From assembly GCF_002754195.1 (NCBI RefSeq), contig NZ_PEEU01000001.1, positions 3,224,001 through 3,288,000 of the forward strand: a stretch of DNA of 64,000 bases, in the 5' to 3' direction. Numbering within the stretch: position 1 is the stretch's first letter; every line of letters starts with the position of its first letter. The stretch comes from Flavobacterium sp. 9 (GTDB taxonomy: Bacteria > Bacteroidota > Bacteroidia > Flavobacteriales > Flavobacteriaceae). The position numbers and the translations under genes were made by a program. Positions 42,114-51,700 of the stretch are shown one piece after another. Below the pieces are notes generated by a model. That model did no database searches, was not told where the DNA came from, and saw only the letters and a list, made by a program, of their open reading frames with translations.

Positions 42114-42503
42114 CTACTGAAACTTATTTCCTTTGAAATCTTTTTTATTGAGATAAGTAATAAAGTTTTTTATTTTACCACTTAAATTTCCGTAATCTGT
42201 TTTTAAAGCTTCAAATTTTTGCTCCGAAATATATTCAAAATCAAAAACTCTATAAAGCTGAGATCTTGTTTCTCCTGCAGAACCTTTTGCTATTGATAGA
42301 AATTGTCGAAACTCTAAATTCCCGTCTCTTTCAAATCCTTCAGCAATATTATCCATCACTGAGCCAGAAGAAGCTTTTATTTGATTTTTAAATCTGAGAT
42401 CTGATCTTAACTCTGTATGAACTGCGATAAGATGAACTTCTTTCGCTAATCGTCGAGCTTCTTTCCAAATTTCTAAATCCTCAAATCTGTTAATTGTTGC
42501 CAT
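42114..42503 (-). CDS. Four-helix-bundle protein (S23 / 23S rRNA intervening-sequence family)
   Basis: A 129-residue helical protein of the 23S-rRNA-IVP-like family: FEDLEIWKEARRLAKEVHLIA, LRFKNQIKASSGSVMDNIAEGFERDGNLEFRQFLSIAKGSAGETRSQLYRVFD. The family was first seen in rRNA intervening sequences and includes Avd, the helper of diversity-generating retroelements, but no reverse transcriptase or template repeat is present here. It sits between sufC and sufD, bounded by GTTTCAAGTTTC inverted repeats, so it looks like an inserted cassette. Confidence 0.88.
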   Translation of the reverse strand: MATINRFEDLEIWKEARRLAKEVHLIAVHTELRSDLRFKNQIKASSGSVMDNIAEGFERDGNLEFRQFLSIAKGSAGETRSQLYRVFDFEYISEQKFEALKTDYGNLSGKIKNFITYLNKKDFKGNKFQ

Positions 42504-42550
42504 ATTTCTGTTTTTTAATTTTTAAGTTTAAACCTACAAATGTAGCTCAA

Positions 42551-42584
42551 CTTGAAACTAAAAAAACATGAAACTTGAAACAAA
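42551..42584. repeat. GAAACTTGAAAC repeats flanking the four-helix-bundle gene, sufC side
   Basis: CTTGAAAC at 42551 and GAAACTTGAAAC at 42570 are inverted matches of the repeats on the sufD side. They end 2 bases from the sufC stop codon, showing how close to the operon gene the insertion lies. Confidence 0.7.
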
Positions 42585-42585
42585 T

Positions 42586-43332
42586 TTAATTCTCCGCTTT
42601 AATCCAGTCGTATCCTTTTTCTTCCAATTCGTAAGCTAATTCTTTTCCGCCTGATTTTACGATTCTTCCGTTGTAAAGAACGTGAACGAAATCCGGAACG
42701 ATGTAATCTAACAAACGTTGGTAGTGTGTGATAACGATAATTGCGTTTTTCTCGCTTTTCAATTTGTTAACTCCATTAGCAACAATTCTTAAAGCATCGA
42801 TATCAAGACCAGAATCGGTTTCGTCAAGAATAGCTAATTTTGGTTCTAACATTGCCATTTGAAAAATTTCGTTTCTTTTTTTCTCTCCTCCTGAAAAACC
42901 TTCGTTTAAAGAACGAGATAAAAATTTACGATCGATTTCTAACAATTCAGATTTCTCACGAATTACTTTTAGCATTTCGTTTGCAGGCATTTCTTCCTGA
43001 CCATTTGCTTTACGAGTTTCGTTGATTGCAGTTTTCATGAAGTTAGTCACACTTACTCCAGGAATTTCTACAGGATATTGAAACGAAAGGAAAACTCCCT
43101 TGTGTGCTCTTTCTTCTGGAGCAAGATCAGCAAGATCTTCTCCGTCAAGGAAAACTTGTCCGTCAGTAACTTCGTAGTTTTCGTTTCCGGCAATTACAGC
43201 CGAAAGTGTACTTTTTCCTGAACCGTTTGGTCCCATGATAGCGTGTACTTCGCCAGCTTTAACTTCTATATTAATTCCTTTAAGGATTTCTTTATCACCA
43301 ATTGAGGCGTGAAGGTTTTTTATTGATAACAT
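42586..43332 (-). CDS. sufC: Fe-S assembly ATPase SufC
   Basis: A 248-residue ABC-type ATPase. Walker A GPNGSGKST (34-42), the SufC-type signature LNEGFSGGEKKRNEI, Walker B LAILDETDSGLD and the H-loop VITHYQRLL are all present. It drives conformational change in the SufBC2D complex. It starts 13 bases after the oxidoreductase gene and is followed by the four-helix-bundle cassette. Confidence 0.96.
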   Translation of the reverse strand: MLSIKNLHASIGDKEILKGINIEVKAGEVHAIMGPNGSGKSTLSAVIAGNENYEVTDGQVFLDGEDLADLAPEERAHKGVFLSFQYPVEIPGVSVTNFMKTAINETRKANGQEEMPANEMLKVIREKSELLEIDRKFLSRSLNEGFSGGEKKRNEIFQMAMLEPKLAILDETDSGLDIDALRIVANGVNKLKSEKNAIIVITHYQRLLDYIVPDFVHVLYNGRIVKSGGKELAYELEEKGYDWIKAEN

Positions 43333-43345
43333 TGTTTTTTTTATT

Positions 43346-43834
43346 TTATATAAATGTCAATTCTATTTTTGTTGTTTGGTTTAGGATGTTAGCATTAAAA
43401 TGCGCGTGTCCTAAATATTCCATGCCTAAATAATCGGCTGATTTTTTGAAAGGAATGTAAAAACTTTCTTCAATTTCATTGTCGTGTGAATTTGATATCA
43501 CGCCAATTTTCTTTCCTCTAAGTTTTCTTCCGGTTTCTTTTTCAATTCGGATTAAATCCGAAAAGCGATCAAAGAAAACCTTCATTATTCCGCTCATATT
43601 ATACCAATAAATTGGCGTTGCAAAAATTAAAGTGTCGTACTGTTCAAGTATTCTTCTTATTAAAGGAAGAAAGTCATCCTCTTTGTTTTTGCTTTCGTAA
43701 TCATAATAAGAAATATTATAATCACTTAAATCAATTACATCGATTCCGGTATCTTTAGAAATTTCATCCACAATTCGGGTTGTGTTTCCGTTTTTTCTGG
43801 ATGAACCTAAAATGATTACTTTTTTACCTTCCAT
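43346..43834 (-). CDS. Flavodoxin-fold NAD(P)H-dependent oxidoreductase in the suf operon
   Basis: A 162-residue flavoprotein of the NADPH-dependent FMN reductase / flavodoxin-like group. The FMN phosphate loop is GSSRKNGNT (residues 10-18) and the ATPIYWYNMSGIMKVFFDRF stretch is the family signature. It is packed into the operon (7 bases after sufB, 13 before sufC), so it is co-transcribed. SUF scaffolds need electrons, and FADH2 is known to bind SufBCD in E. coli, so a reductase here could be functional; equally it could be a passenger. I do not know it as a standard suf gene. Confidence 0.85.
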   Translation of the reverse strand: MEGKKVIILGSSRKNGNTTRIVDEISKDTGIDVIDLSDYNISYYDYESKNKEDDFLPLIRRILEQYDTLIFATPIYWYNMSGIMKVFFDRFSDLIRIEKETGRKLRGKKIGVISNSHDNEIEESFYIPFKKSADYLGMEYLGHAHFNANILNQTTKIELTFI

Positions 43835-43841
43835 TTTGCAA

Positions 43842-45290
43842 TTAACCTACAGATCCTTCTAAAGAAATCTCTAATAATTTTTGAGCTTCAACAGCAAATT
43901 CCATTGGTAATTTGTTCAATACATCTTTACTGAAACCATTTACAATTAAGGCAATCGCTTTTTCAGTCGGAATACCTCTTTGGTTGCAATAAAAAACTTG
44001 ATCTTCTCCAATTTTACTTGTAGTTGCTTCGTGCTCTATTTTAGCCGATGGATTTTTACTTTCGATATAAGGGAAAGTATGTGCTCCACAATTATTCCCC
44101 ATTAAAAGAGAGTCACATTGTGAAAAGTTACGTGCATTTTCAGCTCTTGGGCTAATTTGCACTAATCCACGGTAACTGTTTTGTGATTTACCAGCCGAGA
44201 TACCTTTAGAAATAATAGTCGATTTAGTATTTTTACCTAAATGGATCATTTTAGTTCCCGTATCAGCTTGTTGGTAATTATTGGTAACGGCGATTGAATA
44301 AAATTCTCCTACCGAATTATCTCCTTTTAATACACAAGAAGGATATTTCCAGGTTACAGCAGAACCAGTTTCTACTTGTGTCCATGAAATTTTTGCGTTT
44401 GTTTCGCATAAACCTCTTTTGGTTACGAAGTTATAAACTCCACCTTTTCCTTCTTTGTTTCCAGGGAACCAGTTTTGAACGGTAGAATATTTAATTTCGG
44501 CATCATCCATAGCGATTAATTCAACTACCGCAGCGTGCAATTGATTTTCGTCACGACTCGGCGCAGTACAACCTTCAAGGTATGATACGTAACTTCCTTC
44601 GTCAGCAATAACAAGAGTTCTCTCGAATTGTCCTGTTCCTGCCTGATTGATTCTGAAATAAGTTGAAAGTTCCATTGGGCAACGAACGCCTTTTGGAATA
44701 TAACAGAAACTTCCGTCAGAGAAAACGGCTGAGTTTAATGCTGCATAGAAGTTGTCTTTTTGAGGTACAACAGTTCCTAAATATTTACGAACTAATTCCG
44801 GATGTTCTTTTATAGCTTCTGAAATTGGACAGAAAATAATTCCTTTTTCAGCCAAAGTTTTCTTGAAAGTAGTAGCTACAGAAACAGAATCGACAACAAT
44901 ATCCATTGCGACATTGTTCATCATTTTTTGTTCATCAACAGAAATTCCTAACTTTTTGTACATTTCAAGAAGTTCCGGATCTACATCGTCTAAAGTTTTG
45001 CTTGGATCTACTTGTTTTGGAGCAGAATAGTATGAAATAGCCTGAAAGTCTGGTTTTTCATAATGAACGTTTGCCCATTCTGGCTCGATCATTTCTTTCC
45101 ATGCACGAAAAGCCTCGATGCGCCAATCGGTCATCCATTCTGGTTCTTCTTTTTTAAGAGAAATAGCTCTTACGATATCTTCGTTTAAGCCAATAGGGAA
45201 TGTATCTGATTCAATATCAGTGTAAAATCCGTATTCGTATTCTTTAGTTTCGAGTTCGATTTTTAAATCGTCTTCAGTGTATTTTGACAT
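43842..45290 (-). CDS. sufB: Fe-S scaffold protein SufB
   Basis: A 482-residue core scaffold subunit. Typical parts are [89 protein letters not shown] and [21 protein letters not shown] with the conserved Cys residues. The cluster is built here from sulfur delivered by SufE. It starts 78 bases after the sufA-like gene. Confidence 0.96.
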   Translation of the reverse strand: MSKYTEDDLKIELETKEYEYGFYTDIESDTFPIGLNEDIVRAISLKKEEPEWMTDWRIEAFRAWKEMIEPEWANVHYEKPDFQAISYYSAPKQVDPSKTLDDVDPELLEMYKKLGISVDEQKMMNNVAMDIVVDSVSVATTFKKTLAEKGIIFCPISEAIKEHPELVRKYLGTVVPQKDNFYAALNSAVFSDGSFCYIPKGVRCPMELSTYFRINQAGTGQFERTLVIADEGSYVSYLEGCTAPSRDENQLHAAVVELIAMDDAEIKYSTVQNWFPGNKEGKGGVYNFVTKRGLCETNAKISWTQVETGSAVTWKYPSCVLKGDNSVGEFYSIAVTNNYQQADTGTKMIHLGKNTKSTIISKGISAGKSQNSYRGLVQISPRAENARNFSQCDSLLMGNNCGAHTFPYIESKNPSAKIEHEATTSKIGEDQVFYCNQRGIPTEKAIALIVNGFSKDVLNKLPMEFAVEAQKLLEISLEGSVG

Positions 45291-45368
45291 TTTTTAGTTT
45301 TTTAAAACGCTTAAAAAATGGAGTTTCTTAAGCGTTCAAATTTTTGCTTTCGTTAGATTCTTTTTAAT

Positions 45369-45698
45369 TTATAGCGAAAAAGATTCTCCGCAACCACAAG
45401 TTCTGCTGGCATTTGGATTATTAAATACAAAACCTTTTCCGTTTAATCCGCCAGAGAATTCGAGAATTGTTCCGGCTAAATATAGAAATGATTTTTTTTC
45501 AACTGCAATTGTTATGTCGTTGTCTACGAATATTTTATCGTCGTCGCCTTTAGTTTTGTCAAACTTTAAATCATAAGACAAACCAGAGCATCCGCCACTT
45601 TTCACGCCTACTCTTACGTAGTCGCTAGCAGCATCAAAACCATCGTCTTTCATTAAATCGATGATTTTCTTTTTAGCTGTATCAGAAACTTTTATCAT
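45369..45698 (-). CDS. HesB/IscA-type Fe-S carrier (SufA-like)
   Basis: A 109-residue A-type carrier. Its three conserved cysteines are Cys37 (GGCSGL) and the pair Cys101 and Cys103 (RTCGCGESF). It accepts clusters from the SUF scaffold for delivery to target proteins. It is the first gene of the cluster, with a -7 box about 105 bases upstream. Confidence 0.93.
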   Translation of the reverse strand: MIKVSDTAKKKIIDLMKDDGFDAASDYVRVGVKSGGCSGLSYDLKFDKTKGDDDKIFVDNDITIAVEKKSFLYLAGTILEFSGGLNGKGFVFNNPNASRTCGCGESFSL

Positions 45699-45803
45699 TG
45701 TTTATGGTATTTGTTTTTATTTTCAACCGAGTTTCCTTTAAAATAGTAATTTTAATATTACAATTTAAAACGCTGTAACTCAATGTTGAAATGAAATTAT
45801 CTG

Positions 45804-45811
45804 CAAAGATA
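45804..45811 (-). promoter_or_regulatory. -7 box of the suf operon
   Basis: The minus strand reads TATCTTTG, a perfect TAnnTTTG, leaving a leader of about 100 bases before the sufA-like gene. No clear IscR-like operator was recognised in the leader. Confidence 0.5.
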
Positions 45812-46023
45812 CGACTTAAAAACCTTTTTCCATAACGGTTCACATTATTATAACAAATGTTAAAATAGATAGAACTTATTTTGATGTATTATCAAGAGAA
45901 ATAAGATTTGAATGTTTAATGCTTAACGAAAAAGGGTTTCTTTTTTCTAAAGTTAAAAAACCGTATTTATACCTGTTTCTGCTGATAAATTATTGGTATT
46001 TTTGCAAAAAATTGTGAGTAATT
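45812..46023. other. Intergenic region between divergent suf operon and the coiled-coil gene
   Basis: It carries no gene. A -7-like box TATTTTTG at 45997-46004 on the plus strand precedes the 46024 gene by 19 bases. The rest is AT-rich with nothing recognised. Confidence 0.5.
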
Positions 46024-46950
46024 ATGAAAAAACAGTACAAAGATAAGTGGTTAAAAGCACTTTTAGCGGTGTTTTTTGTTTTTGGAGTAGGTGCTACAGT
46101 CTTTATTTTTAGTAAAGAGTCAAATGAAATTGTTGAGAAAAGTAAAGAACAATCAAGTAGTCCCGAAAATTTAAAATTAAGTCAGGAAGCTCTTGCGCAA
46201 AAGAATATTTTGGATTCTTTGACGAATTTGAAGTTGGCTTATGATCAGGCTATACTTGAGAAAACGGCATTATCACAACGATTAGAAATCGAAAGAAAGA
46301 ATATTGAAAATTTGATGGAAATCATTAAAGTTTCTAAAAATCCGTCGGTTGAACAAATATATATTTATAGAAAGCAACTTTCAGATATGAACGCTGCTTT
46401 AGTATCGAAAGGAATAGAAGTTAAAAATTTAAAATCTCAGAATAAAAGTTTATTAACTGAAATTGAAAGCCAGAATGTTGTCATGTACCAACAAAAAGCT
46501 GAAAATGATACTTTGATTTCGAAACAAAAAAAATTAGAATCAACCTTAAAAGATGCTTCGAGATTATCCTTAAATAGTTTTAAAGTGATTGCGCTTCGCG
46601 AAAAAAAATCTGGAAAAGAACTGGAAACTGATAAAGCAAAAAGTGCAAAGAAGCTAAAAGTTAGTTTTTCGATCAATGGAAATTCAGTTGCTAAAATTGG
46701 GAAAAGAGTATTTTATATTCAGGTTCTGGATCAAAATAATACTGTTTTGGGCGAGAATAAACTAATAGAATTCGGAAACGATAAAGCGTTAGTTTATAGT
46801 TTTATTGTCGCAGTAGATTTTCAGGGAAAACCGACAAATGTGTATGGAATTTTAGATTCAGGAGATAATCATTTTGTTAAAGGAACTTATTTTGTCAACT
46901 TTTTCGACAAGCAAGAAATCATGGGAAGCGCTTCTATTACACTTGAATAA
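46024..46950 (+). CDS. Membrane-anchored coiled-coil protein of unknown function
   Basis: A 308-residue protein with one N-terminal membrane helix (WLKALLAVFFVFGVGATVFIF), a long periplasmic coiled coil (about residues 50-180, e.g. ALSQRLEIERKNIENLMEIIK, VKNLKSQNKSLLTEIESQN) and a C-terminal beta-rich domain (KKLKVSFSINGNSVAKIGKRVFYIQVLDQNN, GTYFVNFFDKQEIMGSASITLE). Such proteins occur widely in flavobacteria next to unrelated genes; the C-terminal domain may bind a partner at the envelope. Its function is not known. Confidence 0.8.
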   Translation: MKKQYKDKWLKALLAVFFVFGVGATVFIFSKESNEIVEKSKEQSSSPENLKLSQEALAQKNILDSLTNLKLAYDQAILEKTALSQRLEIERKNIENLMEIIKVSKNPSVEQIYIYRKQLSDMNAALVSKGIEVKNLKSQNKSLLTEIESQNVVMYQQKAENDTLISKQKKLESTLKDASRLSLNSFKVIALREKKSGKELETDKAKSAKKLKVSFSINGNSVAKIGKRVFYIQVLDQNNTVLGENKLIEFGNDKALVYSFIVAVDFQGKPTNVYGILDSGDNHFVKGTYFVNFFDKQEIMGSASITLE

Positions 46951-46959
46951 AAATGTTTA

Positions 46960-47073
46960 GCCCGCGGATTAAACTGATTTTACGGATTTTCGCTGTGTTT
47001 TATTTATATCAAGGCGTTAAAAGCATTAAAAAATAATCTGTGTAAATCTACTAAATCCGTAAAATCCGTGGGC
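46960..47073. repeat. Long intergenic palindrome, CGGATT type
   Basis: GCCCGCGGATTAAACTGATT at 46960 matches, inverted, the sequence ending AAAATCCGTGGGC at 47073, with repeated CGGATT units in both arms. It fills the gap between two plus-strand genes. Confidence 0.7.
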
Positions 47074-47145
47074 AATTTAACATCTGCAGTTAGTTTAAGG
47101 AGATTGGATTTCCTAGCTTTGTTTTCTTATTAGAAAATTACGCTT

Positions 47146-48003
47146 ATGAAACTTTACCCTATAGAATCCGGAAATTTTAAGTTAGACGGAGGCGCAATGT
47201 TTGGTGTTGTGCCCAAAACAATCTGGAACAAAACTAATCCTGCCGATGATAATAATTTAATTGATATTGCAGCTCGTTGTTTGCTTATTGAAGATGGAAA
47301 TCGGCTGATTTTGATTGATACCGGAATGGGTGACAAACAATCTGAGAAGTTTTTTGGATATTATTCGCTTTGGGGATCGCATTCTATAGACAAATCATTG
47401 GCTAAATATGGTTTTAACCGAGATGATATTACAGACGTTTTTATGACGCATTTACATTTTGATCATTGTGGAGGAAGTGTACAATGGAATTCGACTAAAA
47501 CAGGATACGAACCAGCTTTTAAAAATGCTAAATATTGGAGCAACGAGAATCATTGGGAATGGGCAACAAAACCAAACGCCCGCGAAAAAGCTTCTTTTTT
47601 GTCCGAGAATATTTTACCAATGCAGGAAAGCGGACAATTGAATTTTATAAAACGTCCTGAAGCTGATTTTGGCTTTTCTGACGAAATGAATTTCGGAATT
47701 TATTATGTTGACGGACATACTGAAAAACAGATGATTCCGCATATTAAATATCAGGATAAAACCATCGTTTTTTGTGCCGATTTGTTGGCGACAGCAGGAC
47801 ATATTCCGTTGCCGTATGTTATGGGTTATGATACAAGACCTTTATTGACAATGCCTGAAAAATCTAAATTTCTAAACGCAGCGGCCGATAATAATTATTA
47901 TTTGTTCTTAGAACATGACGCACATAATCAAATTATAACAGTTGAACATACTGAGAAAGGTGTTCGGTTGAAAGAAGTATTTACGTGTGAAGAGATTCTT
48001 TAG
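47146..48003 (+). CDS. MBL-fold metallo-hydrolase
   Basis: A 285-residue beta-lactamase-fold hydrolase. The zinc motif is THLHFDHCGG (His102, His104, Asp106, His107), with IDTGMGDKQ before it, the next His in YVDGHTEKQ and Asp in VFCADLLATAGHI. This is the lactonase/YtnP-like arrangement, so a lactone or ester is a plausible substrate; quorum quenching would be speculation. A TAGCTTTG (-7 type, 47114-47121) lies upstream. It is monocistronic. Confidence 0.87.
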   Translation: MKLYPIESGNFKLDGGAMFGVVPKTIWNKTNPADDNNLIDIAARCLLIEDGNRLILIDTGMGDKQSEKFFGYYSLWGSHSIDKSLAKYGFNRDDITDVFMTHLHFDHCGGSVQWNSTKTGYEPAFKNAKYWSNENHWEWATKPNAREKASFLSENILPMQESGQLNFIKRPEADFGFSDEMNFGIYYVDGHTEKQMIPHIKYQDKTIVFCADLLATAGHIPLPYVMGYDTRPLLTMPEKSKFLNAAADNNYYLFLEHDAHNQIITVEHTEKGVRLKEVFTCEEIL

Positions 48004-48022
48004 AAAGAACTTTAAAGCATAA

Positions 48023-48057
48023 AAAAATCCCATTTGCCGCGGCGAATGGGATTTTTA
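48023..48057. terminator. Bidirectional terminator
   Basis: AAAAATCCCATT pairs with AATGGGATTTTT around a 10-base loop, with A and T runs on either side. It lies between the convergent MBL and FN3 lipoprotein genes. Confidence 0.85.
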
Positions 48058-48097
48058 GTTTTAACAATTTAATTCTAACTTAATTCTAAACTTAATT

Positions 48098-48793
48098 TTA
48101 ATTGGTTTTGAACTTCCAAAGTTGACCTACAGTTTCTCCACCTTTATTATCTTTTACAACAACTTTCCAGAAATATTCTTTTGTAGCATTAAGTGTTACA
48201 TCAAATGAAGTTGCGCTTGTGTTTTCAATAACTTTTACCGTTGGCGGATTTGTAGTTCCAAAATACACATCATATTTAAGAACATCTGTTGCATCGACGT
48301 CTGAAGCATTCCATTTTAAAGTTGCGCTTGCAGTATTCAAAAGAGAGTTAATCGCCGGTTGTACTAATTCCGGTGAAAATGGTAAATGATTTACAACAGC
48401 TTCACCAGTAGTATAAAGCTTATATGTTGGCGAATAAGAACTTGATAATCCTTTGCTGTCTGTAGCTTTTACTCTCCAGTAATAAGGCGTGTTTTTGTCT
48501 AAACTTATCGATGAGCTATTCGTTGTAACTTCATTTGTTTTTACGATTTGAGTAAAGGCATTATCTTTTGCTACCTGAATCTGGTAGGTAATAACATCTT
48601 TGTTAGCATCTGTAGAAGTATTCCATTGAAAACCAACAGTATTATCTACGCATAATTTATTATCAACCGGAGCTGTTAAGGCGGGAACGGTAGGAGCAAC
48701 ATTCGCAACTTCTGGAGTTGCAGAATCATCACTTCCGCCGCCACATGAAACAAGTGAAAATCCAATAATTGACAGGTATATAAACTTCTTCAT
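48098..48793 (-). CDS. Lipoprotein with two FN3-like domains
   Basis: A 231-residue lipoprotein (lipobox LVSC, Cys17, followed by GGGSDD, a surface-export-like Asp-rich start). Two fibronectin type III-like repeats follow (residues about 35-130 and 135-231), each with the WNTSTDANKDVITYQIQVAKD or WNASDVDATDVLKYDVYFG strand and a YYWRVKATDSKG or YFWKVVVKDNKG ending. It begins 2 bases after the LRR gene stop and is co-transcribed with it, so it is likely a cell-surface partner. Confidence 0.85.
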   Translation of the reverse strand: MKKFIYLSIIGFSLVSCGGGSDDSATPEVANVAPTVPALTAPVDNKLCVDNTVGFQWNTSTDANKDVITYQIQVAKDNAFTQIVKTNEVTTNSSSISLDKNTPYYWRVKATDSKGLSSSYSPTYKLYTTGEAVVNHLPFSPELVQPAINSLLNTASATLKWNASDVDATDVLKYDVYFGTTNPPTVKVIENTSATSFDVTLNATKEYFWKVVVKDNKGGETVGQLWKFKTN

Positions 48794-48795
48794 TT

Positions 48796-51700
48796 TTATT
48801 TTTTTATAATTTTTAGATATTCCGGAGTTTCTAAATAGACTTTTACAGCATAAATTCCTGAAGCTTGATTTTCAAGATTCAATAATGCTTTTCCATTTTC
48901 GATAGTATAAGTTTTACCAGAAATTAATTGACCTCCAAAATTGTATAATTCTATTTTAACTTCTTTTTTATTTGTTGGAATTTGAATTTCAAAACTTCCG
49001 GAAGTTGGATTTGGATAAGCAGACAAAATTTGTGATTCGAAATTTGAAACAGAAACTTTTTTAGCAAAAACACCTTCACAAGCTTTTGCAGTAACAACTT
49101 CTACTAAGGCATTTTTATCAACATTTAAAGAAAAAGCTGCGTCATTAGTTTGAAATTGCTGAGTTCCATCAACAAAAACTGTAAATGGAGCAGTTCCTTG
49201 TGTAATTTCAACATCAACTTTTTTAGATGATATACTTGATTTTCCTGTAATAGTTACGGCTTTTGCGATTGTTAGATTAAAAGTCTGTTCATATACTTCT
49301 CCCGGAATTGTTACAATAACTGCATAAGTTCCTGGTGCCAGATTATTAACTTTTAGACTATTGTTTGTAAATGTGCTGGCTTTTCCGTTTACGCTTGCAA
49401 CATATGGGAATTCTGCAGTTGCTGTTATGCTAATTTCACCATTATTTTCTCCAACACAAGATTCGCCTTTTGTTTCTACAGCAAAGTTTTTTGAAGGCAA
49501 ACTAAAGCCACATTCGGTATTATAACTTGCAACCAAATCCTTGTATTTTATCCAGTTTTTATTGGCATATTCTACATCGTCAACAGTTATGCAAAATAAA
49601 TTTGGATTGCCAGCAAAACTGTTAAAATAGTAACTATCCAATTTAGTATTACCGCCATTTTTCAAATTTAGCTCCGTTAAATTATTAGCGCTACAAATAA
49701 TTTGAAACAACTTTGGGTTTTTAGATAGATCTAAAGCAGTAAGCTTATTGTTAGAGGCATATAAAATTTCTAATTGTGGGTTATTAGAAAGATCTAAAGT
49801 TGTAATTTCATTTACTGGACAGGTCAAATTTTTGAAATTAGGATGCTGAGTTAAATTTAGAGCGGTCAATTTATTGTAACCACAATTTAAAATTTCGAGA
49901 TTAGGATATAATGAAATGTCTAATGTGGTAAGATTGTTGTACTCGCAAGATAAGGCTTTCAATAATTTATTTTCAGGAAAATAAACAGAGTTTAAATTGT
50001 TATTGTTAATTAATAATATCGTCAATTTTGTGTTTTTAGATAAATCAAGTCCAATAATTTTATTATTATTGCTAATGTCCAAATATTCTAGAGCCGTATT
50101 TTGGGTGAGATCTATACTTGTTAGTAAACCTTGCTGAATATTTCCTATTCCTTCAGTATTTGAACCTGAACAAAGCAATTTTTTTAAGGCAGGATTGTTA
50201 GAAACATTGATACTTGTTAGTCTGTTCATAGAACAGTTAAGTGTTTCTAATGCTAAGTTTTTAGTTACATCAAGAGTTGTTAGATTATTTTCATAAAGAT
50301 TTAATTCAGTTAAGGCTAAATTATTAGAAACATCTAAGGTAGTTAGTCGTGTTTGTGTACAGTCTAGTTTTTTTAATGCTAGATTGTGTGAAATATCAAT
50401 GTTTTTTAAAGGACCATTATTATCAAAAGTATAAGGTAATTTTAATTCTTCAAGTGCAGTAAAATCTTCAATTCCTGTTAGATCTGTAATTTTTATATTG
50501 GAGAAATAATCGCTCAAATCTAAAACCTTGACAATAGCAATTTTGCTAGTCAATACTTTACCATCTTCTACAGCATCGATTCCTTTTGCTATTAGACATT
50601 TTTCAAAACTAAGGTCTGGAATAAGAGTGTATTTTGCTGGTGCACATGGAGCATCAGTAAAAGTTGTATAAAGATCAATATTTGTTGACCAATTTGCATT
50701 AGAATAAGCTATATCATCTACCATTAAGCAGTATAAGCTTGGAGTATTTTGGATAGAGAAATCAGTGTCTTTTATTTTGGTATTATTGCCATTTTTTAAA
50801 TTTAGCTCACTTAATAATTTGTTTCCAGTACAATTAAAATAAGTCAAATTAGCATTTTTAGAAACATCCAAAGTTTTAAGTTGATTATAACTACCATTAA
50901 AAAAATCTAAATTTATACTAGCCGCTACATTTACAGTTTCTATTAAATTTGATTGAAACTCAAGTTCAGTTAAACCAGTGTTAGCAGAAAGATCTAAACT
51001 TGTCAGTTTGTTATAAGCACAATTTAAATTCTGTAAAGAGGCTCCACTAGGAATTTTGAGGTTTGTCAATTGATTAGAAGAGCAATCCACAAATCTCAGT
51101 TTTGTGTTTTTAGACAAATCTAATGTAGTAAGTAAATTAGTTGTAATAAATAAATATTCTAAAGTAGTATTATTTGAAAGATCTATAGTACTTAATTGGT
51201 TTCCTGAACATTTAAGATATCCTAGTACTTTATTTTTTGAAAGATTTAAAGAGGTTAATTTATTATAACTTAGTTGTAAAGTTCCTAAACTTTCGTTTTG
51301 AGAAATATCTAAAGTAGTTAATAAATTACTAGTTAAATCTAAGAAGTTCAAAGAAGTGTTTTGAGAAAAATCTACATTTTCTAACTTATTAACAGCAGCA
51401 TTAAGGTTGCTTCCTGCTTTATTGATAGTTAAACTAGTTAATAGATTATGGCTACAGTCAATATTTAATAATAATAAATTTTTTGAAAGATCAAGACTCG
51501 TCAAATTGTTATTATTGCAATACAATGAATACAAAGCACTAAAATCCTCGATTCCACTTAAATCGCTAATTGAGCTATTTGATATATTCAAAGATTGTAA
51601 AGTATTGATTTTTGATGTTAATACTTTACCATCAATAGCACCCGAATCAATTCCTAAATCGATCAGTTTCTTTTCAAAATTTGCATCTGGAATCATCGTG

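Noticed and set aside
42114..42503. Diversity-generating retroelement (Avd-like gene)
   Set aside because: No reverse transcriptase and no template/variable repeat lie nearby; only the four-helix-bundle family is shared.
45699..45803. Riboswitch or IscR-type site in the suf leader
   Set aside because: The roughly 100-base leader shows no recognised conserved motif or strong fold.
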